A DNA stretch of 64,000 nt, taken from the NCBI GenBank assembly GCA_037903475.1, contig JBAJFG010000495.1:1-64000 (forward strand), given 5' to 3'. The notes under the pieces were generated by a model. That model did not search any database. It saw only the letters and a list, made by a program, of their open reading frames with translations, and had not been told where the DNA came from. Numbering within the stretch: position 1 is the stretch's first letter; each line of letters starts with the position of its first letter. A program made the position numbers and the translations under genes. Below, piece by piece: positions 12,062 to 27,789 of the stretch. The stretch comes from Ancylostoma caninum. Lineage: Eukaryota; Nematoda; Chromadorea; Rhabditida; Ancylostomatidae.

Positions 12062-12534
12062 TTGATTCGTGAATTTGAGCATCGCCTAGTCAGAGCGACT
12101 GCAACTGAAGGCGGATGTCACAACAAAGTAATGTCAATTCAGACGTATGTAAAAAGTGTGGCAAACACAAAAAAAAAGGCGCGACAGAACGTCGTTCAGT
12201 GTCAAACCAGCACCACAAAGTGCGAGATGGGGTCGAGCCGGATCTGGACCTCGTTTGTTGACATTGAAAACGAGGTGCTGGAACTCATCGCAGCAGTTAA
12301 ATCGCATTCCATTCTAACTTATCAACGATGTACTATTCTTCATTTCAACTCAACAATGTACTATTTTTCTATCAAACGTCTCAAAATGAAAGTAAGATTG
12401 ACGGAATTAGAGTCAATGAAGCCCTCAGCTTTCACGGCAAAAAAACCTTTTTTATCGCCTTCAATGAGCTGTCTTTCATCGCCGCTCAGCAAGAAGTTAT
12501 CATCGGAATTCCAAATTTAATCAAGACGCTTTGA
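12062..12534 (+). other. Overlapping open frames, possible retroelement fragment
   Basis: A 152-codon frame at 12062-12520 overlaps a 68-codon frame at 12328-12534 with a genuine ATG. The second ends in a segment reading EVIIGIPNLIKTL, reminiscent of the region after the aspartic protease in retroelement polyproteins. That likeness is an impression only; no catalytic motif is visible. No splice sites were chosen. Confidence 0.15.
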
Positions 12535-12635
12535 AGATAAAACAGATTAAATTCGCCTCTACTCATTCTCGGAATTCCACTACAAATCGGAAAGAACCTT
12601 GAGAATTCCGTGTGAATTCAATTCCTCTACTGCAA

Positions 12636-13141
12636 TCATCGTCGTGCGACTGACGCACGCACGCATCTAGTAGTATAAAATACGCTCGAAAGTACAGTCT
12701 ATCCGAACCGACAGGGCCGCCGACGCGGTCGGGAGATCCAGAGGCGGCGCGGTCGACTTGGCACCATACGCCGATTCCATCAGCTATTATCTTTGTATTT
12801 TGTTTTTTTTTAATATTCACGTTCCTTTCTACTACTTTATCACCTTTACACTTTTCATTCCATTCGGTGGGTTTCATCCTTACTTTTATCCCAAACAGCT
12901 GATCGTCGGCCGCGCCGATTCTCGATCCTTTATATTGGATGCGTGCGACTGACGCACGTGCGTCTATATGATGAAGAATAGGGCCCAGTTCTATTGCAGT
13001 CACAGCCCAGACGCACACGTTCTCGGCGTCGCGGCGTCCGAGCATTCTATTCATTTAAGATTTGCACACCGCCTTGGCAAGTCTTCATGGGAAACCCTTC
13101 TCAAGTAGATGCGCGCGTCTGACGCGCGACTGGTGCACTCA
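12636..13141. mobile_element. Family C MITE copy with an internal insertion
   Basis: A right-type terminus (gcgactgacgcacgcacgca then tagtataaa) lies at 12645-12677, and a second family C body runs from about 12931 (ttggatgcgtgcgactgacg) to 13141 (gcgactggtgcac). The segment between, about 12685-12925, has a GC-rich cgccgacgcggtc start and an AT-rich centre not seen in other copies. It may be an inserted element or an older, longer member of the family. The limits are approximate. Confidence 0.5.
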
Positions 13142-13799
13142 ACAAGTATGCATTACCCTTATGGCAATTTGCGAAATACCCGAAATACGTCGAACTGGCT
13201 GGAAGAGCCTGGATGTGTGAGGATGTGTCGAAACCGACGGGTCAACATCGCGCTACTGGATCTCGGCGGTGTCGATGAGCGACCGTGGTTTTTCAGAAGA
13301 ATCAAACTAGATCCAGAATGACCGCAGATGAAAATAAGATCTTGACAGCACTGAGTTTTTCAGAGCAGTCAGCTGATTATACAGTGAGATCGATCACTTG
13401 ATTATTTTCACTACAATGCCTGAAAATTAGTTTGAGGAGTTTGAACGAGCGTAAAATCATCAATAATTAATGGAAAAATGATAGAGCGGGAACTGATGAG
13501 ATAAAAGAGAGATGAAGCATGCGTCCACTTATCCCATAATGAAAGACGAAGTTGTGAGACAAGCCAAAACACACTGGCAAGGATGATTTACACGACATAT
13601 TAGGAAGGTGCTATGATGACATCGTCGATTGTTACAAGATTCACAGTGGCAGTCATCTCGGCGAGCACCACTGCTTCGACAGTTCTGCCACGTTGACATG
13701 CTGGTTCTGACGCGTTCTGACATGTAACACTTGGGTTATAACCTTTCCTAACGGGACTGTTCCGTCCTAAACGTGTTAAAATCAACCATGTATCTGATA

Positions 13800-14036
13800 A
13801 CTGTGCAGCACGAACGCAGCCCAAACGGCGTAATGGTTCGGGTAGAAATCCTAGCGGCAACGGTTGCCAGTTGCTGCCATCCTCCCCTTGATTGCTGCCG
13901 TCCCTCAGCAATTGCTGCTAAAGCACCGACAGGTTGAGCACCAATCGAGGGGATGATGGTAGCAACTGGCAACCGTTGCTGCTACGGTTTCTACCCGAAC
14001 AATTACGCCGTTTGGTCTGCGTTCGTCCTGCACAGT
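13800..14036. mobile_element. Family B palindromic MITE, best copy (TA target duplication)
   Basis: The ends actgtgcagcacgaacgcag and its near-complement are flanked by TA (13798-13799, 14037-14038). Two inner arms around ttgctgccatcctcccc / ggggatgatggtagcaa make the 237-bp element almost one large hairpin. There is no coding capacity; the open frames seen on both strands are by-products of the palindrome. TA flanks suggest Tc1/mariner-type mobilisation. Confidence 0.85.
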
Positions 14037-14757
14037 TATCAGAGGAGAAACTGCGTGCAATGCCTGGATACATCGTTGAGTTTACCAAGGGTAAATGTGT
14101 TGACACCCATAAATTTACCCAGCATTGCCGTTGGAGCTGACACTTTTACCACGGACACTCTTCATGATGCATCCGGGCCCAGGGCGACGTTGTTCTGCAG
14201 CTACGAGGTTATAGCAGCGGAACCAGCGTGACTGCGACTATAAACGGAACAGAACACTAACGGCGTAAACTTAGCAGTGGCGCAAACAATGTGAGCATTT
14301 GAAATATTCTGGAAACCTTGTGTTAGCCAGACATTCACACAAGAGCTACAGAAGGATCAACGAAACACGAATTCCTGGAGCTGATCTTTTTTTACCGTTG
14401 AATAAAGAGGTCTGCCTAGGAACATCTGGTCACGAGAATTCGCCAACGACTTTAAAATAATGCATACTTCCAGAGATAAAGGCTGCTAGCACAAACTGTC
14501 ACCGGCGACGCGAGTTCGTCGTCCAATGTGATCTACAGCACAAGGGCAATGAATTTTAAATATTCCTCTTTAGACTATTTTTTGATAATATTCCTGTTAA
14601 GACTATTTTTTTAATGAACGACCATGAGAAAATCAGACGGCCGTATCATACAACAAAACCATGGAACTGGAAAATTTCGGGATCTGCTGCCTAGATCTCG
14701 AAAATTAATTCTTAGTTCAACTCGGTCTCTACGAATTTTTGAGTGAGACTACATATA

Positions 14758-14911
14758 GGAAACTCCAAACGTACGTGGACAAGAGTCGTGATCGCGGCGC
14801 GGCTCCTATGGACAGAGACGCAGGCGCACACTATGCTGAACTCCCGTGACTCTGCCCAAGAGAGCCGCGCCGCGGTGCTGACTCTTGACTGCGTCCGTTT
14901 GGAGTTCTCTG
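14758..14911. mobile_element. Diverged family A palindromic MITE
   Basis: The ends ggaaactccaaacg and cgtttggagttctctg, with gcggcgcggctcct / agagccgcgccgc inner arms, match the 198-bp family A elements at 29186 and 34675 at lower identity. TA occurs at both borders (14756-14757 and 14912-14913). The copy is shorter and older. Confidence 0.7.
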
Positions 14912-15040
14912 TAGATGTCTGACAAAGAGAAAATAGGACTAAACTTTGTAATATCGTTCAGTCAGGCAAGTGATAAGGGATTCCGAGTGACTATAATACA
15001 ATTAACCGAAAAAGTCTGAGGAGCGACCATCATCAATATA

Positions 15041-15637
15041 AGAGCAATTTATACTAGATGCGTGCGACTGACGTGCGTGCGTCTATATAATGAAGAACAG
15101 GGCCCAGTCGAATAGCATTCGCAGCTCAGACGCACGCATTTACGGCCTCGCTGCGGCCGTTCGTTCTTTTCATTGAGGATGTACTTGCCGTGTTGACCGG
15201 TCTTCACGGAAAATCCTTTGCGAATGGATGCGTACGACTGATGCACGACTGAGAGTATCCCCAGACTTCGCCAGTTCAAAATGAATAGAAATGAACAGGC
15301 GATATAAGAGATAAGGATCGTAGAAATGATACGTATTGATTATACGTTACATCGCCATGGATCGCTGCCAAACGGAGCTCATCGCCCGTACTCTCGAAGA
15401 TGTGCTCAAAATGAACTGGCGATGTGAATGATAGCAACAGTGGAAACGATGCCAATCGATCGCCACGCCCCATTTATTATCATCGCTCTTACGTCTGGAG
15501 TCTCCTCATTCACTTTATCCATGTGGCGATCGCCGGCTGTCGTGGCGATCGCGACGACAGCCGGCTGTCGTGGCGATCGCCACGATTGCTGGCGAAGTCT
15601 GGGGATACTCTGACGCATGCAGCTAGTATAAATTGTC
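15041..15637. mobile_element. Family C MITE interrupted by a family E MITE
   Basis: The left end (agagcaatttatactagatg) follows TA at 15039-15040; the right end (agctagtataaattgtc) precedes TA at 15638-15639. The family E element at 15253-15610 splits it. After removing that insert and one TGA, the host reads continuously as a family C element of about 236 bp, the same size as the copy at 4757. Confidence 0.85.
15253..15610. mobile_element. Family E MITE nested in family C (TGA target duplication)
   Basis: The ends gagtatccccagacttcgcc and ggcgaagtctggggatactc form a perfect 20-bp terminal inverted repeat. The element is flanked by TGA on both sides (15250-15252, 15611-15613). The 3-base TNA duplication, seen also at 6902, places the family with PIF/Harbinger. 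The interior repeats gtggcgatcgcc several times near 15525-15585. It must be younger than its family C host. Confidence 0.88.
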
Positions 15638-16059
15638 TATAGTGTGCTGAGAATCATCATTGCATGAAGTCAGCGAAAACTATATCCACTACAGCTACGA
15701 ATGATTTGTGCCTAGGCCGTTCTCTGCGCCGTTAGCGAGACGGACATCTGTGCAAATTCCGTGAAAGTACATGAGCGAGGCAGTAGGCAGCAGAATTAAC
15801 CTGGTAATGCCACAAATGGCTTTTCAAAAAACAGTAGCTACTCCTTCGAAGGATCAAATAGAAAAACGTTAAAAAACACACATAATTTACAAAATGTTTG
15901 TGCATCTCATTTCGTGGTTTCGATGTGTGTAATGCTCCTAAGTTAGTAACTACCAGAACTCCAAAAACAAGTTGCCAACCCAGCTTTGCCCAAAACAACC
16001 TACAGACAATCTTTCAACTAAAAAATGGTTGTGGACAAGTTTAACGTCATCGTGCCAAC

Positions 16060-16490
16060 CGGATACAAGTTGTAGCAACCTTTTTTTTTTCGACAAATTG
16101 AAGAGAAGGAAAAACCAGAGCAAGAAGTCGGCAAGTTGTCGGAGAGTTCCCCACAAAAACAACTGGTCAGCAAGCTTTTGAAGGAACAAGTTGTCGACAA
16201 CCTCTCAGCCGAACAACTTGTCGTCAAAAGAGGGTCAGCGACATGCGTAATGTGATGGAGCTATTGAGGAGATGAGGGCAATAGTTACTGTGGTGCAATT
16301 TTAGAGAAACATCTTCTATTTCTACCTACATATTTCTACAAGCCTTAACAACCGACAAGTTACCAGCAATAAAAGAAAAAAAACAAAATAATCTTGTAGG
16401 GTAATCTTGTACGCCTGACATGTTGCTAGTGAAAAAAGGCAAAAACAGTTTGCTTACAAGTTTTGGACAAACAACTTGTCGACAAGAAAA
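16060..16490. repeat. Cluster of acaagttgtcgacaac-like words
   Basis: Words built on caagttgt or its complement acaacttg, often extended to the palindrome gacaagttgtcgac, occur at about 16065, 16132, 16186, 16214, 16353 (partial) and 16472, in both orientations. The spacing is irregular (about 30-140 bases). No terminal repeats or coding function are seen. It may be a degraded satellite or a set of protein-binding sites. Confidence 0.5.
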
Positions 16491-16499
16491 TATACAAAC

Positions 16500-17940
16500 T
16501 TCATGCATAGAATAACTTATGTTTGTATTTTGTCTCAAATTCTCCATGGAGTACAGCCAGTGCACAGATATTCTATGACGAGAATTCGTCCAAACGAAGC
16601 AAAAGCATAAAATGTCTCAGTTTTCCCACAAATATAAACGTTCCATGTGTACTGAAGTGAAATGTACAAATCAAAGTGCAGGCATTGTGATGTGCTGTCT
16701 TCAGCCAAGAGACAAGTCGGTGTCGGTTGGGCAGAGGAAAACCGAGACAGGCCAGACTTCCCAGTATTTGCGCAGAGTTTTAACATGTACACATAACATG
16801 AATACCTGTAGCAGAGAACTGCTGAATTCGACAGCTGGAAGAGTCTGGTTGCTGTCTTTGAAAAGGCTATGTAAACAGCCCTAGGCTCACATTAGAAACT
16901 TCAATAGAGTGTCCTGGGGAACTCTCGCGGCATCGGGGTTTTTGTAGTGAATCTGCCAGTCGCACGAATACAGCAATGAGAGCAAAATAAGGAAAAATTG
17001 CTCCAAATCAAATGAGTGCACAATTGAGTGATGAGAGACTAGAGACCTGAGGAAATTAGCAACGGCAATAATGACGTCTGGTGAAGTTTTCGAAGCTTTA
17101 TTCTTTAGTTTTCTCTAGCCGCGATTTTATCGCCTTTTCAGAAATTTTTTTCACTCTCATGATGCAACGTTCACACGCAAACTCACTCACAAGTTGCACG
17201 ATATTTACAGGAAGGGTACATGTGATTTACGAGAAACAAACTTGTTACCGGTGACCTTTGTGGGAGTACGCATAAAACTTTCTTTTAGCTTGTACGAGGA
17301 TATAGCCTCAAAACAGTGTTTTCAAGAATGTACTAAAATTCTTGAGCGGAATGGTTTGATGCTTTGGTACGTGTCACTTGTGAGCTGAGCTGGTTTTCCC
17401 CTATCATTTTTAAAAAGAGACAGCTTTTCAAAGAAAAAAAACTTGCAAGAGAAGCCTTGTGGTATGTGAGTGCTATGGAAACGTGCATGCTTAAAAAGAA
17501 TTAAGAAGAAAAATCCTTTAAAAAAAAACTTCGACGTGAAGTTCGAAGCAATCTGGACGAAGCCGCTCAGCTCGGGAGTGGCATAAGTGCTGTGAATCTG
17601 TTTAACGTGGGAAAATTTTACAGCAACAAAAGATGCTTCCTGCCATTATTCGAACACTTCTTTTCTCTCTCTTTTTCTTTTCTTTTCCAGATGTCCATCC
17701 TGTCTGCTGATGATGCTTCTTCGATAGTTCTACCAAGAGAGGAGAGAGAGAAAAAAAAAACAAATGACCGAATACGTTCCTCATCCAAATTATGACCCGA
17801 TAGATTTATAAGGCTTATAACAACTCCACATATGAGAATTCGATTAGATGCAGGATGTGATAGTTTTGGTAGGGACCAGTTGCGAATTGATTCTTTTTTT
17901 TCTGACCTTCCAAAATTCTGCCTAAAAATATATGTAAAAA
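16500..17940. other. About 1.4 kb with no recognised feature
   Basis: The stretch is AT-rich, with a pyrimidine-rich run at 17660-17690 (ctctctctttttcttttc) ending in CCAG on the plus strand. No exon, repeat family or RNA gene is recognised. If the start exon at 17949-18043 is real, this could be its first intron. Confidence 0.3.
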
Positions 17941-17948
17941 TAACCAAC

Positions 17949-18043
17949 GTGTTGTGAAGAAGATTCTTGTCCAGATATTCCATAGCCGCAGGGTCATGTG
18001 GTAAAGCAGATTCCTCCGCATTTGTCGACAAGAGCGATCCCAT
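17949..18043 (-). CDS. Candidate 5' exon of an unidentified gene
   Basis: On the minus strand a strong acceptor (TTTATTTTCAG) ends one base before an ATG at 18043, the layout of a nematode SL1 trans-splice site with a one-base 5' UTR. The frame reads MGSLLSTNAEESALPHD, then PAAMEYLDKNLLHN, and meets a donor-like ACGTTGGT at 17949. The composition is protein-like and different from the AT-rich surroundings, but I recognise no family. An N-terminal MGSLLS could be a myristoylation signal, which is only inference. No second exon was found. It shares the strand of the deaminase and thioredoxin reductase genes that flank it. Confidence 0.35.
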
Positions 18044-18279
18044 TCTGAAAATAAAACATACTTATCGTCATAGAGAACGCAGTAAAAAGATCAAGACATA
18101 CGATATGGAGATACGTAAATGTGATGCTGTTCAGTGTGATACTATTGCTTGAAAAAAGATTTTGCTGGCTTATTTCTCTGCAGGAAGTTGCGACCGTGGG
18201 TAAGAGTCAAGAGTCCACTAAGTTTTCTAAAACGCTAGGAGGTTTAAGTCAACATCGCCCTATGCGCTTGCAACGAAGA

Positions 18280-18396
18280 GTTTCCGGCGTTTCCAATTTG
18301 ATCTCAAGTTTCTGGCGTTTCCAATTTGATCTCATTGTACCAGATCTTCAATTCCCTGAATTAGATAGAAGCATATGAATTAGACGGAGGCATCTG
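18280..18396. repeat. Two small tandem duplications
   Basis: A 28-base unit (gtttccggcgtttccaattt...) is present twice head to tail at 18280-18335 with two or three changes. Just after it, a 19-base unit (gaattagatagaagcatat) is repeated as gaattagacggaggcatct at about 18358-18396. No coding role is seen. Confidence 0.7.
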
Positions 18397-18399
18397 AAG

Positions 18400-21200
18400 C
18401 CAATTATGTAGGTGTGCTATAGGTGATTTTCGTACAGGTCTCGATAATGCTTGCGACTTCGAAAATGTTTGGAGATGAACTCAGTAACATAATAACGTAA
18501 CGTTCAGGGAGAGCAGGAATGGGAAAAACTCGAAAACTAGTAAGAGAAGCGTAATGGAGAGCAGCTGTCTGTAGGATGAGTGAGAATGAAATTCTAGCAC
18601 CCTCAAAGTAAGAATTCACAGGAATTCTTTCAAATTCACAATTCCCAGAAATCTTCAAGTCACAAAGAAATCCTAAATGCGAAACGTAGAAATCATTACT
18701 TCTGGAAATGTTATCACACCTAATCACCTTGTTATTTCTTCCCGATAATGAAGATGTGATTGGAGCCAGTTTTCTTCTGTTAATGTCAGTGACGTGGGAA
18801 GAAAAATTATTAATAAATTTTTAGTCTAAACGGGAACAAAGCTATTTGTGATAATGAATGAACCGCGGTATGTATATGTAGTTAAAGGGAGGTTAGAGTT
18901 GAACATTAAACCGAATCTTGAATGAAATTCCTGGATGACGCCAACAAAACTCCAAGTGCCAAGACGGGAACACCAAGATCTGTTCAAATAACTTGAGCAC
19001 TATCTATCGCATCATTTACGACCACGTGGCGATAAAAATTTCCGCCAATTATCTGTTTCACGTGAGTTGATTTCTGATCGAACTAGATTTTTTCGAGCAG
19101 AATCAGACCTTTGGGTCAAGATGTGACTTTGCTTCTATCTTACAAGGTAACAATACGTACTTCGTCAAAGTGGTCATTCATAACGCGATGTGCACTAGCA
19201 TATCCAGTTGTTTACGCTGATCTGGAATTCGTAGCCTGAATTTCTCGCGGGGGTTCTCCGTGTTAAGTTCAGTTCGACCAAGTATCCTTCCTTGTTAGAT
19301 TTACGTAAGCGTAAGCGAAAGCTATGAGTGAACACCAAAATAAATTTTTAAAAAAATAGCGTCTTTGTAGTCACTTACTAAGTCAGGTCTTTGTGAATAA
19401 CAGAAAATAATTTTCTGGACATTTACTGGGTAAACTCTCAAGCTAGACCCACCAATTTGGTAGTTTTATTTCAGAATCATGTGAACTGATATGTGACTAA
19501 AAGGAATTCCTTTCATCTTCTCATTCTTTCTTTTCATTAAGTCTTAGTGGAACCAACATGATTTCAACTTCCCTGCAATAGCACTCTCCCCCCCCCCCCC
19601 CAAAGCAATGGCCTCACAAATTTTTTCAGAATCACCTCAAAAACTGAATAGGGGAAAACCTTTCGTGAGCTTATTTTTAATTTCTTAATTTTACTGTTAC
19701 TTTCGAGATATTTAATCTCACTCACTTAAAAAGGAAATGTTTTAATGACATTGTCTTTGGAATTCCGACCGTTGTTCCCTTTTTTGGCTAAGGCCCCATT
19801 TCTTCCTGGGAATTCTTAGCTCCCCTCTCTATCTGCGTTTGCCATCCCCTCTCTATCTGCGTTTGCCGTCTGGTATAATGACAAACAATCTAAATAAATA
19901 AACTATTGGTATATAATCTCTGACTAGATGAAATTGAAACCACCCTTTTTTTAACGAACAACGATTTTATCCGGGGTTCGTGAATTACTCCGGAATTCCC
20001 AAGAAACATAAACAAAGTGACTGAAACGAAAAGAAACCGGAGAGTAAGTTGACACGAACGTCGATGTTGCAAAAAGTCGTTTAGCAGCTCTCAACCAATT
20101 TCCAAACAAGAATGACAACGGATCACGACAATGTGCCTTCTCATCAGTCTCTTTCCGGAAGAGTTTGGAGAAGTTTGGAAATTATTTGAGGTTTCAAGAA
20201 CAGCTTTTGAACGCGAAAATCTCGCAACATCGTTTCATGCGCCACCATCGATCTATATGTTAGAAATGCTTTAAAGGTTTTACGTCACATGTATATATCG
20301 CAAATTCCAGGCGAATATGTATGCATGACGGTGAGATGCTATACATACATATATGCATGCAAAAAAAGCAATTTTCAAGATGGGAAGAATTCTATGTTAG
20401 CAAACAGAAAGTGAACGAACAACACAGATCAGGTCTCTACAACTGTAGCTAAATATCCGCAGTGTTTCTTTTCCAAAATCGAATCCTTGGAAGATTATAA
20501 GGGGGAGAAAAAGTGTAAAATGTACATCAGGCAACAGTGAATATTTCAAACCGAGAAAATTGACTTCGACAAAGTTCACGGACAGGAAATTGAGAAATGG
20601 AGAGATGCGAAAGGTGGATAGACGGCAAAATGTACAAAGCTAAAAAGTATCCGTGCTAGTCTAGCACGGACATTTTTTAGCCTCAACAAAAGGGAAAACC
20701 ATCCATTTCCACCCTTTTATTAGCCACTTTCTCTCCAAGCATTTCTTGAATGTTATAAATATTTTCACCAAAATCCAGAGAGGAAAAGACAAAATAATCT
20801 CTTAACCACACCAAAAATCCTTAACAGAGAAAAAAACCTAAATAACCTACCTAAATACCTTTTAATTAATAGAACAGTATTTTAGATTGACTTTTGAGTA
20901 ATCCAAAGGAAATGTGCGTACTTCCAAGACGAGGAATCGCTTTCTAAATTGGAAAAGTGGGTAAGTCAAAAAATACATCTTCTCTCATCATTTATAGAAT
21001 TTCTACACCATCCCACCTAAAAAAGGATGTTCCTTGAACTCGATAGCTCTAATCCTTCTCACTAGGCAAGATAGTTAGACAGACGGCAGAGGAAAACACG
21101 AGAAAAGGTTGAGGAATTGAAGAGGGTAGCAAGAAAGGCAGGAAAATGCACAAACACTCATTCAACTGTTATAGCATTCCAAGCAAGCTATAGTTTTTTT
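18400..21200. other. About 2.8 kb with little recognisable structure
   Basis: There is a 24-base tandem duplication (cccctctctatctgcgtttg plus ccat) at 19822-19869 and a run of 12 C at 19589-19600. The minus open frame at 18404-18727 is 107 codons but has no recognisable motif. No transposon ends or RNA genes are seen. Confidence 0.35.
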
Positions 21201-21203
21201 TTT

Positions 21204-21255
21204 TACTTAATTCATGAAGTTTGAGAGGTTTAAGGTTTAATTGCCTAAGTTTGAG
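21204..21255 (+). other. SL1 spliced-leader-like sequence, possibly in tandem
   Basis: Bases 21234-21255 match the 22-nt C. elegans SL1 leader at 20 of 22 positions (changes at leader positions 10 and 13), including the full 3' part aagtttgag. The same ending occurs 30 bases upstream (21217-21225), preceded by ttaatt, so a second, more diverged copy may sit at 21204-21225. The leader is not followed by the GTAAAC donor of SL RNA genes but by agaaggtgaacc, so this is not an intact SL RNA gene. A retroposed trans-spliced transcript is one explanation. Confidence 0.5.
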
Positions 21256-21384
21256 AGAAGGTGAACCTCATGCCACGAGACATGCTAGGATGGAGGGAAC
21301 CGATGAGGAGACGCCATAACTCGCGAAAGATGGAGAAAGTTAGTAGCCTTCACATTTTTTGGTGTTTCTGGATATACAGGCTGG

Positions 21385-21585
21385 ATGCTGTGGATATCAG
21401 TGCTACCTCGCCGACGCCACGTGGGCGCTGGAGTAGTGGTCGCGATTGACGTTCCCTGCATTCAGCCTTGTCTCACTACTGATGGGTTCCGGAGAAGGTC
21501 ATATTCCACATATGGTCTCCGTGAAGCGGTACGACTGAAACGGAAACCAAGAGTACTGTTTTCTTCTTCAGAGAGATCTTCGTAG
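21385..21585 (+). other. Open frame downstream of the SL1-like sequence
   Basis: A 66-codon frame starts with ATG at 21385 and reads MLWISVLPRRRHVGAGVVV at its start; it ends at TAG, directly followed by GTGAGA, a splice-donor-like word. A second frame (from about 21261 to 21449) overlaps it. No family is recognised. Together with the SL1-like 22-mer upstream this could be the 5' part of a retrocopy or an unrecognised gene exon. Confidence 0.2.
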
Positions 21586-22423
21586 GTGAGATTTTCTGAC
21601 TACTTTGCTCTTTTGATTAGCAGGACGTGAGAACAGGAAGCAAATGGTTTTGTGAGGAACCAAACAGTTGCGGTGCCTACGTTCATTTCTCACTTCGATT
21701 CATTCAAATGAATGGACAAGTTTAAGATTTTCGGGCACAGCAATAATCGCTCTGTTTATGGGAGCAGTTGTGGTTCGATGAAGAGGTTGATTCACGCTTT
21801 CTGCTACTTGAACCTACACTTCTATTGACTGTTTTAAACCTTCCAATGTCTCTCTGGGGCTTTTCTATCTCTACCTTCTGTTAGAAGGGTCACATTATGA
21901 ATAATCATAGTGTATAAATAAATAAATTTTCTAACAACTGTGGAGCCCATTTGCCAAAAAAATTCAAGTATATCCCGACAACATCAGAATGATAGCATCC
22001 ACGACTCCCCATTCCTGTGATTATTTAATCTCGGCGATCACGAACGCGCGCGCGAACGAGTCACGCGTTTGTTCGTTCCCATGAAAACGATCGAAAGACG
22101 TTTAGTCACCCTAGCGGCTTGCGCAAAAGCAACAAATGCACAGGAAACAAAGAAAGAGAATCAGCAAACGAGAGCATAAGAAATAAACCACTCCAGGAAA
22201 GAACAACAAGCGGATCAGTTAACTCCGGCAGGCACACCCGGCGTATCCCGCAGCATCTCCGTTTATTTCGCACTTGAATCAATATAGGCGTTTCGAGGTC
22301 TGGCTTGACGCCAGTTTTCGCACGCGCCGAGGTCAGCCGCACCAGTCATGCGGGTCCGGCCATCTGCAGGACATCTGTCAAGTGGCGACAACAAAACAAC
22401 ACCGCAACCGTTCCTATGACCGA

Positions 22424-22429
22424 TTTATT
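22424..22429 (-). terminator. Candidate polyadenylation signal for trxr-1
   Basis: This is the first exact AATAAA on the minus strand downstream of the SECIS element, about 450 bases after the stop codon. A second lies at 22262-22267. Nematode genes often use variants of this hexamer, so an earlier site is possible. Confidence 0.3.
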
Positions 22430-22680
22430 TCCTGACAGTATAGTTTACAAGCGTAAAACAGCCACAATGTATGAGCAATATAGAGGAAGTCACCGTTTTC
22501 TACACAAGTAAGCTAAGGCGCATAAGAACCTATGGGTAAGTTTGAAAAAAAAAAGAGTGGGTGGAACACAGTTAGTTGGAAGGATTCGGTGAATGAGATA
22601 CAAAAACTCGGAAGAAGTAAATGCGAGTGTTTCACCAATATTTCCTCGCTAGGCGAGGATATGAAAAGGGTAGGGTTTTA

Positions 22681-22751
22681 GGAGTTTCCGAATCAGGGCG
22701 ACAGCGCTCGAAGAGTTTAGCCATGGCCCGTCACAAGGCGGAAGTCCCTCC
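22681..22751 (-). promoter_or_regulatory. SECIS element in the trxr-1 3' UTR (GUGA type, form 2)
   Basis: On the minus strand the RNA folds as a eukaryotic SECIS. Helix 1 pairs UUCCG (22743-22739) with CGGAA (22690-22686), with further pairs outside. The non-Watson-Crick quartet is UGAC (22733-22730) against UGAU (22695-22692), with tandem G.A pairs. Helix 2 pairs GGGC with GCCC, then five more pairs after one C.C mismatch. AAA (22718-22716) lies 12 bases after the UGA of the quartet, followed by a mini-stem CUC-UUC-GAG, as in form 2 SECIS. The base before the quartet is G rather than A, the variant reported for nematode thioredoxin reductase SECIS. It lies 153 bases downstream of the in-frame UGA. 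Confidence 0.88.
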
Positions 22752-22880
22752 ACCCTAGCAGGTTCTTCACATCTAACTATATCACATCCGCCATAACAAT
22801 GCTTCATTAATGAATTATATCAAAAAGAGTGTCATGTTATTGGCTTCACGTGCGATTTAGTCAGATGAAAAGAACCCACT

Positions 22881-27789
<4,909 letters not shown>

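Noticed and set aside
12563..13054. 163-codon minus frame
   Set aside because: It crosses family C transposon ends and the GC-rich insertion; the frame is a by-product of repeat composition.
17618..18043. Full 141-codon minus frame from the candidate start exon
   Set aside because: After about residue 32 the frame runs into AT-rich, lysine- and glutamate-rich sequence that includes an intron-like polypyrimidine tract. Only the first part is kept as a candidate exon.
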